DNA of 7,160 nucleotides from JAHFHB01 sp964393875 (GTDB lineage: Bacteria > Omnitrophota > Omnitrophia > Omnitrophales > Aquincolibacteriaceae), in NCBI GenBank assembly GCA_964393875.1, contig CAYMUZ010000036.1, positions 1 to 7,160 on the forward strand. The letters are read 5' to 3'. Both the position numbers and the translations under genes were made by a program. Positions 1 through 5,581 of this stretch are shown piece by piece (position 1 is the stretch's first letter; each line of letters begins with the position of its first letter). The notes below the pieces were generated by a model. The model worked only from the letters and a program-made list of their open reading frames with translations, was not told where the DNA came from and ran no database searches.

Positions 1-155
1 GTCCGATCGGTGCGATCGTAGAATCTGAAGATTATGACCCTGAATTTGCCAAAGTAAACGCAGAACTCTCGCCGTCTTATAAGGACAATCCGAAGGTTCC
101 CGAGCGTGCGAAAGATGATCCGCCGCGCAGACCTGAGAACAAGCTCGTTCAGTAA
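1..155 (+). CDS. 3' end of an unrecognised protein gene (partial)
   Basis: An open frame enters from the left edge (first full codon at base 3) and ends at the TAA at 153-155, giving the last 50 residues. It begins PIGAIVESEDYDPEF and ends PRRPENKLVQ. The tail is strongly charged and proline-rich, with no hydrophobic segment, so it is probably a disordered C-terminus. I do not recognise the family and assign no function. It is taken as real because the frame stays open from the edge and is followed at a normal distance by a terminator-like hairpin (181-223) and a second hairpin. Confidence 0.6.
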   Translation, partial: PIGAIVESEDYDPEFAKVNAELSPSYKDNPKVPERAKDDPPRRPENKLVQ

Positions 156-180
156 CTTTGGCGCGCGGTAACGTGCGATA

Positions 181-225
181 AATACCCAATCTCACCTTTA
201 CGATTTCGGTGGGGTTGGGTATTTT
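181..225 (+). terminator. Probable Rho-independent terminator (hairpin 1)
   Basis: AATACCCAA (181-189) pairs with TTGGGTATT (215-223). The stem continues inward through 190-196 with 208-214, including two G-T pairs, for about 16 bp around an 11-base loop. The + strand exit is TATTTT, a short U-run. It begins 25 bases after the stop of the upstream partial gene, so it probably ends that transcript. The U-run is weak, so efficiency is uncertain. Confidence 0.6.
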
Positions 226-228
226 GCT

Positions 229-261
229 AAGGCGCTGTGAAATATTATCCCACAGCGCCTT
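229..261. terminator. Second tandem hairpin, possible back-up terminator
   Basis: AAGGCGCTGTG (229-239) and CACAGCGCCTT (251-261) are perfect inverted repeats of 11 bp around an 11-base AT-rich loop. The hairpin starts 5 bases after hairpin 1. No T-run follows immediately (TTGTTTTCTTT begins at 269), so on its own it is not a canonical terminator. It may be a back-up stop, an RNA-stabilising element, or a feature of the leader of the next operon. Confidence 0.45.
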
Positions 262-268
262 GGAACAC

Positions 269-297
269 TTGTTTTCTTTGTGGTCTTCAAATTTAAC
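269..297 (+). promoter_or_regulatory. Weak candidate promoter for the VOC-flavoprotein operon
   Basis: TTGTTT (269-274) and TTTAAC (292-297) are 17 bases apart and match the sigma-70 consensus only loosely (3/6 and 4/6). A start near 304 would leave a leader of about 40 bases before the ATG at 346, and would place AGCCGATAC (305-313) right after the start site. Position and spacing are the main support; consensus matches this weak are common by chance. Confidence 0.2.
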
Positions 298-345
298 GCG
301 GTTGAGCCGATACAGGTAGTAGCGTAAAACGCTCAAGGTGTATTT

Positions 346-972
346 ATGACAACATCGCCTGAAAAATCAAAAATCCTCAAAGACCCCGTCGAAGCCGTGG
401 TGGCTTTGTACGTGAACGATTTTATTCAAAACAACCGTGCCGCCCGCGTGGTCTCCGGGGGCTTGCGCGTGCTTGGCATCGGACTTCGACCGGTGATTGA
501 TCACATTACTTTCCGCACGTTGAATGTGGAGGAGCGGGCGCAGGAATTTTTGCAGCTTGGATTTGAGCGTGATGAAACTCTCGGCATTATCGAACACGAG
601 AATTGGTGGGCACATGTTTACCGCAAAAAAGGATTTCCGGCGATTTTTATTGACCAGGCTTTTGACGGAGACCGCGGGCGTGACAGCCTTATCCCAAACT
701 GGGTAAAAAAATTCGGGGATAAGGTGTTGCATCATGTCGCCGTGCAGGTGGATGATATTGACCAGGCCATCTATTTTTTTGAAAAGCAAAGCATCGCATT
801 TGCGGGGAAAGTGGTGGGGTGCCGCGGAGCGGATTTGCGCCAGATTTTCACCAGTCCAGAGTTGCGTGAGGGTGTTGCCTTTACCGTGCTTGAACTTGCG
901 GAGCGCCACCATGGTTATGTCGGGTTCCTGCCACCGCAGGCTGACGGCTTGATGGAGTCCACCCGGCTTTGA
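346..972 (+). CDS. VOC-superfamily protein, HPPD-like dioxygenase fold with a complete metal triad
   Basis: This 208-residue cytoplasmic protein has two VOC-type modules. The metal ligands expected for 4-hydroxyphenylpyruvate dioxygenase (HPPD) and the related 2-oxoadipate enzyme HglS can be placed: His53 in IDHITFRT, His130 in LHHVAVQVDDI, and Glu183 in FTVLELAER. The C-terminal run after Glu183 (ERHHGYVGF) resembles the HPPD segment after its metal-binding Glu. At 208 aa it covers only the catalytic-domain length; HPPD is about 350 aa and HglS longer. The ATG at 346 is preceded by AAGGTG (335-340) at 5-base spacing. The gene ends 4 bases before the GTG of the flavoprotein gene, so the two are co-transcribed. 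Family knowledge suggests Fe(II)- and O2-dependent chemistry on a 2-oxo acid; the substrate is not evident. A glyoxalase- or extradiol-like VOC enzyme is the alternative. Confidence 0.8.
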   Translation: MTTSPEKSKILKDPVEAVVALYVNDFIQNNRAARVVSGGLRVLGIGLRPVIDHITFRTLNVEERAQEFLQLGFERDETLGIIEHENWWAHVYRKKGFPAIFIDQAFDGDRGRDSLIPNWVKKFGDKVLHHVAVQVDDIDQAIYFFEKQSIAFAGKVVGCRGADLRQIFTSPELREGVAFTVLELAERHHGYVGFLPPQADGLMESTRL

Positions 973-976
973 GGCC

Positions 977-2506
977 GTGCTGGTTGACGCGCTCATGAGA
1001 AAGACCCGGATCCCTTCAGACGTGGAGCCTTTCCTTGCCGATGCCTCCAATTTCCACGGAAAAGCAGACGGGGTTTTTTTTCCAGCCAATGAAAAAGACG
1101 TGGTTGAATTCTTGTGCGAAAGTGACGGCAGTCAAACGCCGGTGACGATTGCCGGGTATGGCACAGGCCTGACGGGTGCACGAGTGCCGTTGGGGGGCTG
1201 GGTGATGGCGATGCATGCCATGAATGCCGTTGAGGTTCAAGAGGCTGCGGTGCCCGGGGGACCCGCGCGGGCGATTGTGGCACCCGGCGTTCAGCTTAAG
1301 GATTTGCAAGCGGCGGCTGCAGAGCACAACTATTTCTATCCGCCGGACCCCACATCTATTTTATCATTTCTTGGCGGGAATGTTGCGACCAACGCCTCCG
1401 GTTCGCGTGCTTTCAAATATGGAGTGACGCGCGATCATGTTTTGCGGCTGCGCCTTGTTCTAGCGAATGGTTGTACGACTGAAATCAGCCGTGGTAAATT
1501 TTTTGCCGATCGTTCCGGGCGGCTTGTACTGCCGGTGACCACACCCACCGGTCGTGCTGAAACGCTGAACTTGCAACTGCCGGCTTACACCTCTCCTTTC
1601 ATGAAACACGCGGCCGGCTATTTTGTGAGACCTGGAATGGATGCCATTGACCTTTTTATTGGATCGGAGGGAACGCTGGGAGTTGTGACGGAGATGGAAG
1701 TGAATCTCTTACCGGAGCCGCCGCAGATTCTGAGTTTCGTGGTATTTTTTACGTCTGAGGAGGATGCGTGGAGTTTTACTCATGAGGCGCGGCTGCGCAG
1801 TGTGCAAACTCGTCAGACAAGAAATGATGTCAAAATCGAAGCCCGTTCGTTTGAATATCTGGATGAGGGTTCGCTGAATCTTGTTCGCGCAAAGTACCCA
1901 GATCTTCCCGCGGGTGCGCGTGCCGCTGTTTATCTCGAACAGGAATGCCAGCAAGAAACAGCGGAGTGGCTGCTTGACCAATGGAACATGCTTTTTGAAA
2001 AACACCGTGCGTCTCTTGAGGATTTTTGGTTTTCTGATACGGTCGAAGGCCACCAAAAGTTTAAAGCCTTTCGGCATCAGGTTCCGCTGGAGATCAAGGC
2101 GTTATTGATTACCAGTGGCCAGACAAAAGTGGGGACTGACTATGCAGTGCCGCTGGAGTATTTTTCAGAGATGCGAGCGTTTGAGCTGCGGCGGTTGAAC
2201 GAAGAGCAACTGACCGCTGTTTCTTTCGGACACATGGCGGATTGTCACCTGCATTTGAATATTCTGCCTAAAGATGACGATGAACACGAAAAGGCCATGC
2301 GGCTTTACGGAGAGCTGGTGACCAAAGCCCTTGAAATGGGCGGGACTATTGCCGCCGAGCACGGAGTTGGAAAAATCAAAACGGCTTTTTTGAGGCAGAT
2401 GTTTGGTGAGAAAGCAGTCTTGGAAATGATTGCGTTGAAAAAAACGCTGGATCCGCGTGGGATTTTAGGTCGCGGGACTTTGTTCCCGGAAGCGCTTCTC
2501 GGTTAG
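977..2506 (+). CDS. FAD-linked 2-hydroxyacid dehydrogenase (GlcD / D-lactate / D-2-hydroxyglutarate dehydrogenase type)
   Basis: This 509-aa flavoprotein probably oxidises a D-2-hydroxy acid to the 2-oxo acid and passes electrons to the respiratory chain or an electron carrier. The FAD-binding domain (about 30-245) shows GYGTGLTGARVPLGG (60-74), YPPDPTS (121-127), GGNVATNASG (133-142), KYGVTRDHV (147-155) and GSEGTLGVVTE (229-239). The FAD-oxidase C-terminal domain (about 250-507) has KVGTDYAVPL (384-393), the metal-site motif GHMADCHLHLN (418-428) and IAAEHGVGKIK (458-468). Probable metal ligands are His419, His426 and Glu461. The central motif departs from the common GHxGDGNLH. Start: GTG at 977 is 4 bases after the VOC stop and lacks a well-spaced SD; ATG at 995 (residue 7) is possible. 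Translational coupling is likely. Length is normal for the family; the substrate cannot be told from motifs. Confidence 0.9.
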   Translation: MLVDALMRKTRIPSDVEPFLADASNFHGKADGVFFPANEKDVVEFLCESDGSQTPVTIAGYGTGLTGARVPLGGWVMAMHAMNAVEVQEAAVPGGPARAIVAPGVQLKDLQAAAAEHNYFYPPDPTSILSFLGGNVATNASGSRAFKYGVTRDHVLRLRLVLANGCTTEISRGKFFADRSGRLVLPVTTPTGRAETLNLQLPAYTSPFMKHAAGYFVRPGMDAIDLFIGSEGTLGVVTEMEVNLLPEPPQILSFVVFFTSEEDAWSFTHEARLRSVQTRQTRNDVKIEARSFEYLDEGSLNLVRAKYPDLPAGARAAVYLEQECQQETAEWLLDQWNMLFEKHRASLEDFWFSDTVEGHQKFKAFRHQVPLEIKALLITSGQTKVGTDYAVPLEYFSEMRAFELRRLNEEQLTAVSFGHMADCHLHLNILPKDDDEHEKAMRLYGELVTKALEMGGTIAAEHGVGKIKTAFLRQMFGEKAVLEMIALKKTLDPRGILGRGTLFPEALLG

Positions 2507-2510
2507 CGGG

Positions 2511-2918
2511 CTATTTCTTCACCCATTCACCGCTGGGCAGTTGAACAGTCTCACCCGGAGCGGCTTTATCCCGCTGGACATCCCCAAAAGCCCTCTCGAC
2601 CCCGGCAAGTCCCTCAGACCCAAGTCCGTGCTGAGTAATAATCGCGCGATAAATCACGCCACGGTCACGATTTTCTTCAGTGGCTATTGCCAGGGCTTCT
2701 TCAGAGGTTTGCAGTGCTTTGAGGTAGCCATGATGACTTTCGCCAAGCTGTCCCTGGGCCTTCAGAGTCTTGAGCTGACTGTAGCGGTTTTGGCGTGCCG
2801 AGAGAGCCTCGTGTACGGCGGGGGTCACTTTCGTGAGATCGTATTGCTCGGCGTGCAGTCCTGCCGGGCACAGAAGTAGTGTCAGAAGAAAAAGGCGGAT
2901 TATTTTTCTGGTTTTCAT
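2511..2918 (-). CDS. ydbL: YdbL-like periplasmic protein (DUF1318)
   Basis: This 135-aa exported protein has a basic start, a hydrophobic core and a likely signal-peptidase I site after LHA (21-23). Cys17 is preceded by Leu rather than Gly/Ala/Ser, so it is not a lipobox. The DUF1318 pattern follows: GQLGESHHGYL (55-65), EENRDRGVIY (81-90), then AAPGETV (119-125) and a terminal GEWVKK. These match the G-x-GE-x-x-GYL, N-x-x-R-x-x-x-Y and PGE...GxW features of E. coli YdbL. A segment of about 30 residues precedes the conserved block. The start overlaps the YnbE-like stop by ATGA (2915-2918), so translation is coupled. In E. coli, YdbL is the third gene of ydbH-ynbE-ydbL and has been proposed to modulate the YdbH-YnbE bridge. 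It is the last gene of this operon, 4 bases from the convergent flavoprotein gene. Confidence 0.85.
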   Translation of the reverse strand: MKTRKIIRLFLLTLLLCPAGLHAEQYDLTKVTPAVHEALSARQNRYSQLKTLKAQGQLGESHHGYLKALQTSEEALAIATEENRDRGVIYRAIITQHGLGSEGLAGVERAFGDVQRDKAAPGETVQLPSGEWVKK

Positions 2919-3106
2919 GGCTTTGGTCCTCCCGCTGCAACCATATCCTCAATGTTGCTCGCTGTCTGCTTCAGGCCGCGAATATCGATGACCACGTTCG
3001 CATTGATCGTGATGGGACGGTTCGGATCCCCAATGGCTTTGACCGTGCAACCAGCCAAGAGGGGCAGGCAGGCTAAAAGAACGACGCGGCAGCCTAAATA
3101 TTTCAT
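2915..3106 (-). CDS. ynbE: YnbE-like small outer-membrane lipoprotein
   Basis: This 63-aa lipoprotein has a short hydrophobic signal ending in the lipobox LLAGC, with Cys20 the acylated residue. Thr21 at +2 is not Asp, consistent with outer-membrane sorting in the Lol system. The mature part contains PITINANVVIDI (31-42), which closely matches the PITINMNVKIE core I recall for E. coli YnbE. In E. coli, YnbE is reported to pair with the C-terminal end of the AsmA-like protein YdbH by beta-strand augmentation, forming an inner-to-outer-membrane lipid bridge. The remaining 20 residues (LKQTASNIEDMVAAGGPKP) are probably helical then disordered. ATGA overlaps at both ends (3103-3106 and 2915-2918) make it the middle of a coupled trio. 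The family call rests on the lipobox, size, core motif and gene order together. Confidence 0.87.
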   Translation of the reverse strand: MKYLGCRVVLLACLPLLAGCTVKAIGDPNRPITINANVVIDIRGLKQTASNIEDMVAAGGPKP

Positions 3107-3981
3107 GTTGCCTTAGCTTGAAGAAGGCCGAGAAGTTGGAAAAGTTTCATAAATGCATTTTTCTCATCGAGCTTAATCATCATCTTAAGATTTAAATTAA
3201 GGTTGTATTCGGGAATCAGAATTCTGAACACGGCCCTAAGAGTATCGGCACTTTCCAGCCGTGCCTCAAGAGCTGCATGGCTGTAAGTCACCAGATCACG
3301 GCCGTTGGCAAGGGTTTCTGCCTGCCGTTTGTTCTTTTTTCTGGGAAGATAAGGAGTGACAGCATCAAAAAAACGTGCTGGTAATTTGCCGCCGGGTTCT
3401 GGTAAAAGAAGATCCATAGTGAATTCCGACTGGCCCATGGCGGTTTGGCTCAAGACCAAATGCCCTTGCAACTGGCCGCTGGAACCAGCAAGACTGGCGG
3501 GGTTGATCCAGATTATTTCTTCAAGCCCTAAGCTCTCAAGCGTGGTTTCGACTTTAATTCTCCAGTGCCATCCGGGCTGAAAATGCAAGGTGCCCATGAG
3601 GCCGGGCTGCAGGGATCCTGCCGGTTTCAGTCCCCTGAAATAAAATTCCACTGGCTGAAGTAGAAGAAGTCGATAAAGCGGATTTTTCGCGACAATGGAA
3701 TCGATGCTCAGGGTGATGGGTTTTTCGGTGGTGGTAATTTCACCGTGAAGATTTTCAAGCTTGAGTTTAAAATCGTTACTCAGGCTAGCCTTGCGAAGTT
3801 TAAGAGTGCCTGCAAAAAAATCACGTGCACTTGTGTTGAGCAAAGACTCAATGCCGATTCGAAAGAGTTCATTCCCACGGGGTGGCGAAAAGGCCAAGCA
3901 AATCAAGGCAGCGCCAAGAATTGAAGCGGGCCACTTACTTAGAGCGGAACCCCTTTGAAAAGGGGGATGACTGCCGAGCAT
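3103..3981 (-). CDS. Single-pass AsmA-like protein in the YdbH position (compact YdbH-like candidate)
   Basis: This 292-aa protein has one N-terminal membrane segment (about 17-33, WPASILGAALICLAFSP) and a periplasmic remainder rich in alternating beta-strand patterns. Examples are FKLKLENLHGEIT (71-83), GQLQGHLVLSQT (169-180) and YNLNLNLKMMIKLD (259-272). Such Gly-punctuated short strands are typical of AsmA-like beta-taco and GspN-type proteins. It sits exactly where ydbH stands in E. coli, before ynbE and ydbL, and overlaps the YnbE-like start by ATGA. E. coli YdbH is about 880 aa, so this would be a third of that length. The function by context is an inner-membrane anchor of a lipid-transport bridge. 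GspN-like or another AsmA-fold protein is the alternative. The ATG at 3981 has no strong SD and follows the TPR stop by 19 bases. Sequence identity to YdbH is not claimed. Confidence 0.6.
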   Translation of the reverse strand: MLGSHPPFQRGSALSKWPASILGAALICLAFSPPRGNELFRIGIESLLNTSARDFFAGTLKLRKASLSNDFKLKLENLHGEITTTEKPITLSIDSIVAKNPLYRLLLLQPVEFYFRGLKPAGSLQPGLMGTLHFQPGWHWRIKVETTLESLGLEEIIWINPASLAGSSGQLQGHLVLSQTAMGQSEFTMDLLLPEPGGKLPARFFDAVTPYLPRKKNKRQAETLANGRDLVTYSHAALEARLESADTLRAVFRILIPEYNLNLNLKMMIKLDEKNAFMKLFQLLGLLQAKAT

Positions 3982-4000
3982 GGGTGCTATAGCGCGTAAT

Positions 4001-4609
4001 TTACTTTTGCAGGGCCTTCGCAGCTCGAGCCTTATCGGCCACTTGACGAATTTGGGCGAGCACGGTCAGGGTGGGTCTGTGGTTTTTATCAACCGCAAGG
4101 GCTTTCTGAAAAAATCCCATGGCGACATCCAACTTGTTACTTCCAAGGGCCATGCTTCCCATGTGAAAATAAGGCTCCGGTCGGCTTGGCTCGGCCTTCA
4201 TAGCCGTCTCAAAGTTTTGCACTGCCCCGGCCACATTGGCCTGTTTGAGCGCCACCAAGCCAAGTCCTGTGTAGGCGCGTCCGCTGGACGGATTGGCCTT
4301 GAGCGCTTGCTGATAAATCGCCGTGGCCTTGCCAAAAAGCTTAGCAGTCGTGTAGATATCCCCCAGCATGATCAAAATATTTTCATCACCCGTTTCTTTT
4401 TTTACGGCCGCTTCAAGCAAGGCGACTGCCTCAGCTGTTTTTCCTGATTTTAGCAGTGCATCGGCCTGAGCGACGGTGTTCCCGCTTACGACCGGTGCTG
4501 CAGCAGCCGGTTCCGAAACGGCGTTCGTTGTGTGCAAAGAATAGACCGCAAAAGCAACACTAGCAACAAACGCGAAAGCGAAAACCCCTTTTTTAGTGAC
4601 AGAAGTCAT
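4001..4609 (-). CDS. Membrane-anchored or secreted TPR protein
   Basis: This 202-aa protein begins with a basic stretch (VTKK) and a hydrophobic segment (about 9-24). A spacer rich in Ala and Pro (PAAAAP, 34-39) follows, then TPR-type helical repeats: about 44-73 (first, partial), 74-107, 108-141 and 142-175, plus a final helix. Repeat landmarks are GDIYTTAKLFGKATAIYQQALKANP, cut here as GDIY (83-86) and ALKANP (102-107), then GLGLVALKQ (115-123), FETAMKAEP (133-141) and FFQKALAVD (166-174). No lipobox is present; either a signal anchor or a cleaved signal is possible, so it acts at the inner membrane or in the periplasm, probably as a scaffold. It has the best SD of the window (AGGAGG, 5-base spacing) and is the first gene of the operon with the AsmA-like, YnbE-like and YdbL-like genes. 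Confidence 0.85.
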   Translation of the reverse strand: MTSVTKKGVFAFAFVASVAFAVYSLHTTNAVSEPAAAAPVVSGNTVAQADALLKSGKTAEAVALLEAAVKKETGDENILIMLGDIYTTAKLFGKATAIYQQALKANPSSGRAYTGLGLVALKQANVAGAVQNFETAMKAEPSRPEPYFHMGSMALGSNKLDVAMGFFQKALAVDKNHRPTLTVLAQIRQVADKARAAKALQK

Positions 4610-4614
4610 GCAAG

Positions 4615-4620
4615 CCTCCT
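4615..4620 (-). promoter_or_regulatory. Strong Shine-Dalgarno of the TPR gene
   Basis: On the - strand this reads AGGAGG, with 5 bases before the ATG at 4609. It fixes the start of the TPR gene and marks it as the well-translated first gene of the four-gene operon. The AsmA-like gene downstream lacks such a site. Confidence 0.85.
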
Positions 4621-4650
4621 CAAGTACGATTCAATAAGGTGTTTATGATA

Positions 4651-4681
4651 ACTATACAAAGCTACCACATATCAGATTCAA
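4651..4681 (-). promoter_or_regulatory. Candidate sigma-70-type promoter of the TPR/AsmA-like/ynbE/ydbL operon
   Basis: Read on the - strand, TTGAAT (4681-4676) is the -35 candidate. The -10 may be TGTATA (4658-4653, spacing 17) or TATAGT (4656-4651, spacing 19). Transcription would start near 4645, leaving about 35 bases of leader with the SD at 4620-4615. The whole 4610-4742 gap is AT-rich and holds no gene. Read-through from the regulator gene upstream is also possible, since no clear terminator separates them. Confidence 0.35.
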
Positions 4682-4742
4682 ATTACAAGCGAATGATTAA
4701 AAAAATTACTTTTTACTTATTTTGACTGCCACATCTAGGGCA

Positions 4743-5543
4743 CTAGTCAGCCTGAAGGGCTTGTCTGATTTGATTCAGCAGCGAAGGGATATCGTGATAA
4801 AAAAGAATGGGGCGTGAGCTTCCGCTAGAAAAAGGGGGGGGGCCCGCCGACGATTCGGCGAAAAGAAAACAGCGGATGGGGTTCTGTCCCATCGTCTTTT
4901 CGAGGGAGTCACAAAAAGTAGTCACGGAGGCTAGATCTTTCAGATTTTGGACCTCTACAAAAATAGCACTTGGTTTCAAGCCGATCGCGAGACTTGCGGC
5001 AGTCTCGGTATCAGGGGCATGGATGGGCTGGCAGCCGAAGCCTTGGATGCCCGATCGAAGACTTTGGATATCAAAATGAGGATTCGCTAAAAAAATGATT
5101 CGTTTGAGCCCGTCGTCCGCGATGCCGGGGTCGCTCTCAGAAACCCAGGTATTGTGCGCGGCTGTGGATCTGCCTGATTTTTGCCAGGCCTCTTCGAGCA
5201 CTTGAAGAAGGTCAGTGACACGAAAGGGTTTCATCAGGATTCCTTCGATCTGCCACCCTTGAAATAGTTCCAGGACAGTCGGTGTTCCCGTCATAATCAC
5301 GACAGGGATTTTTCTAAAAACCTCATCCTGCTGACGCAGAATTTGCAGAGCGTGATACCCGGAGCGCTTAGGCATCATGACATCAGAAAGGATTATGTCC
5401 GGATGTTCTGTGGCCACTTTAAGGAGAAGCTCATTCCCATCGCTTGCTGTAATAACGTCATAGCCGTTTTCCGCAAGAACCGACTGAACAAATTCCAGAA
5501 CGGCCGCTTTATCATCCACAACAAGAATTTTTCTTTTTTTCAT
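4743..5543 (-). CDS. Response regulator with an intact receiver and a degenerate second receiver-like domain
   Basis: This 266-aa cytoplasmic protein starts with a full CheY-like receiver (about 4-121). It has the acidic pair Asp10/Asp11, the phospho-acceptor Asp54 in LSDVMMP, Thr85 in VVIMTGT and Lys105 in LMKPF. After a linker (122-146), residues 147-265 follow the receiver rhythm again: RIIFLANP as strand 1, a helix, GFGCQPIHAPDTETAASL, KPSAIFVEV as strand 3, and a final strand (RPILFYH) and helix (SLLNQIRQAL). The acidic pair is replaced by Asn-Pro and the acceptor Asp by Glu197, so it reads as a pseudo-receiver. No DNA-binding or enzymatic output domain is present, so signalling is probably by protein contact. 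No histidine kinase gene lies in the window. The SD before the ATG is poor. A C9 run (codons 234-237) makes the gene prone to slippage. Confidence 0.85.
   Translation of the reverse strand: MKKRKILVVDDKAAVLEFVQSVLAENGYDVITASDGNELLLKVATEHPDIILSDVMMPKRSGYHALQILRQQDEVFRKIPVVIMTGTPTVLELFQGWQIEGILMKPFRVTDLLQVLEEAWQKSGRSTAAHNTWVSESDPGIADDGLKRIIFLANPHFDIQSLRSGIQGFGCQPIHAPDTETAASLAIGLKPSAIFVEVQNLKDLASVTTFCDSLEKTMGQNPIRCFLFAESSAGPPPFSSGSSRPILFYHDIPSLLNQIRQALQAD
4834..4842. repeat. Homopolymer tract G9 (C9 in the response-regulator coding strand)
   Basis: Nine G on the + strand, bordered by five A (4829-4833). It covers codons 234-237 (Gly-Pro-Pro-Pro) of the regulator. Adding one base brings a TAG in frame within three codons of the tract; losing one gives a different tail ending at a TGA. 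Either change removes the last strand and helix of the second receiver-like domain. Confidence 0.9.
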
Positions 5544-5581
5544 TTTGTCAGCGGCTTTCCTTTGACCGGAAACTTTGTTTA

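Noticed and set aside
302..330. TTGAGC - 17 bases - TAAAAC as the VOC operon promoter
   Set aside because: Transcription would begin near 337, inside the Shine-Dalgarno of the gene, leaving no usable ribosome site.
367..1089. Long - strand open frame (240 codons) opposite the VOC gene
   Set aside because: It is antisense to a gene with clear family motifs, has a low-complexity basic composition, no recognisable domain and no SD. It is a shadow of the codon bias of the + strand gene.
3980..4447. + strand open frame of 155 codons opposite the TPR gene
   Set aside because: The - strand frame shows four TPR repeats and a strong SD; the + strand frame has no domain pattern and would be purely antisense.
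4700..4750. Terminator after the response-regulator gene
   Set aside because: A TGCC/GGCA mini-stem and an AT-rich TAAAAA/TTTTTA pairing are present, but the GC stem is short and is not followed directly by a T-run, so I do not list it.
4834..4842. G9 tract as a sequencing error creating or hiding a frameshift
   Set aside because: The frame downstream still encodes the expected last strand and helix of a receiver-like domain (RPILFYH, SLLNQIRQAL), so a length of nine is consistent with the intact gene.
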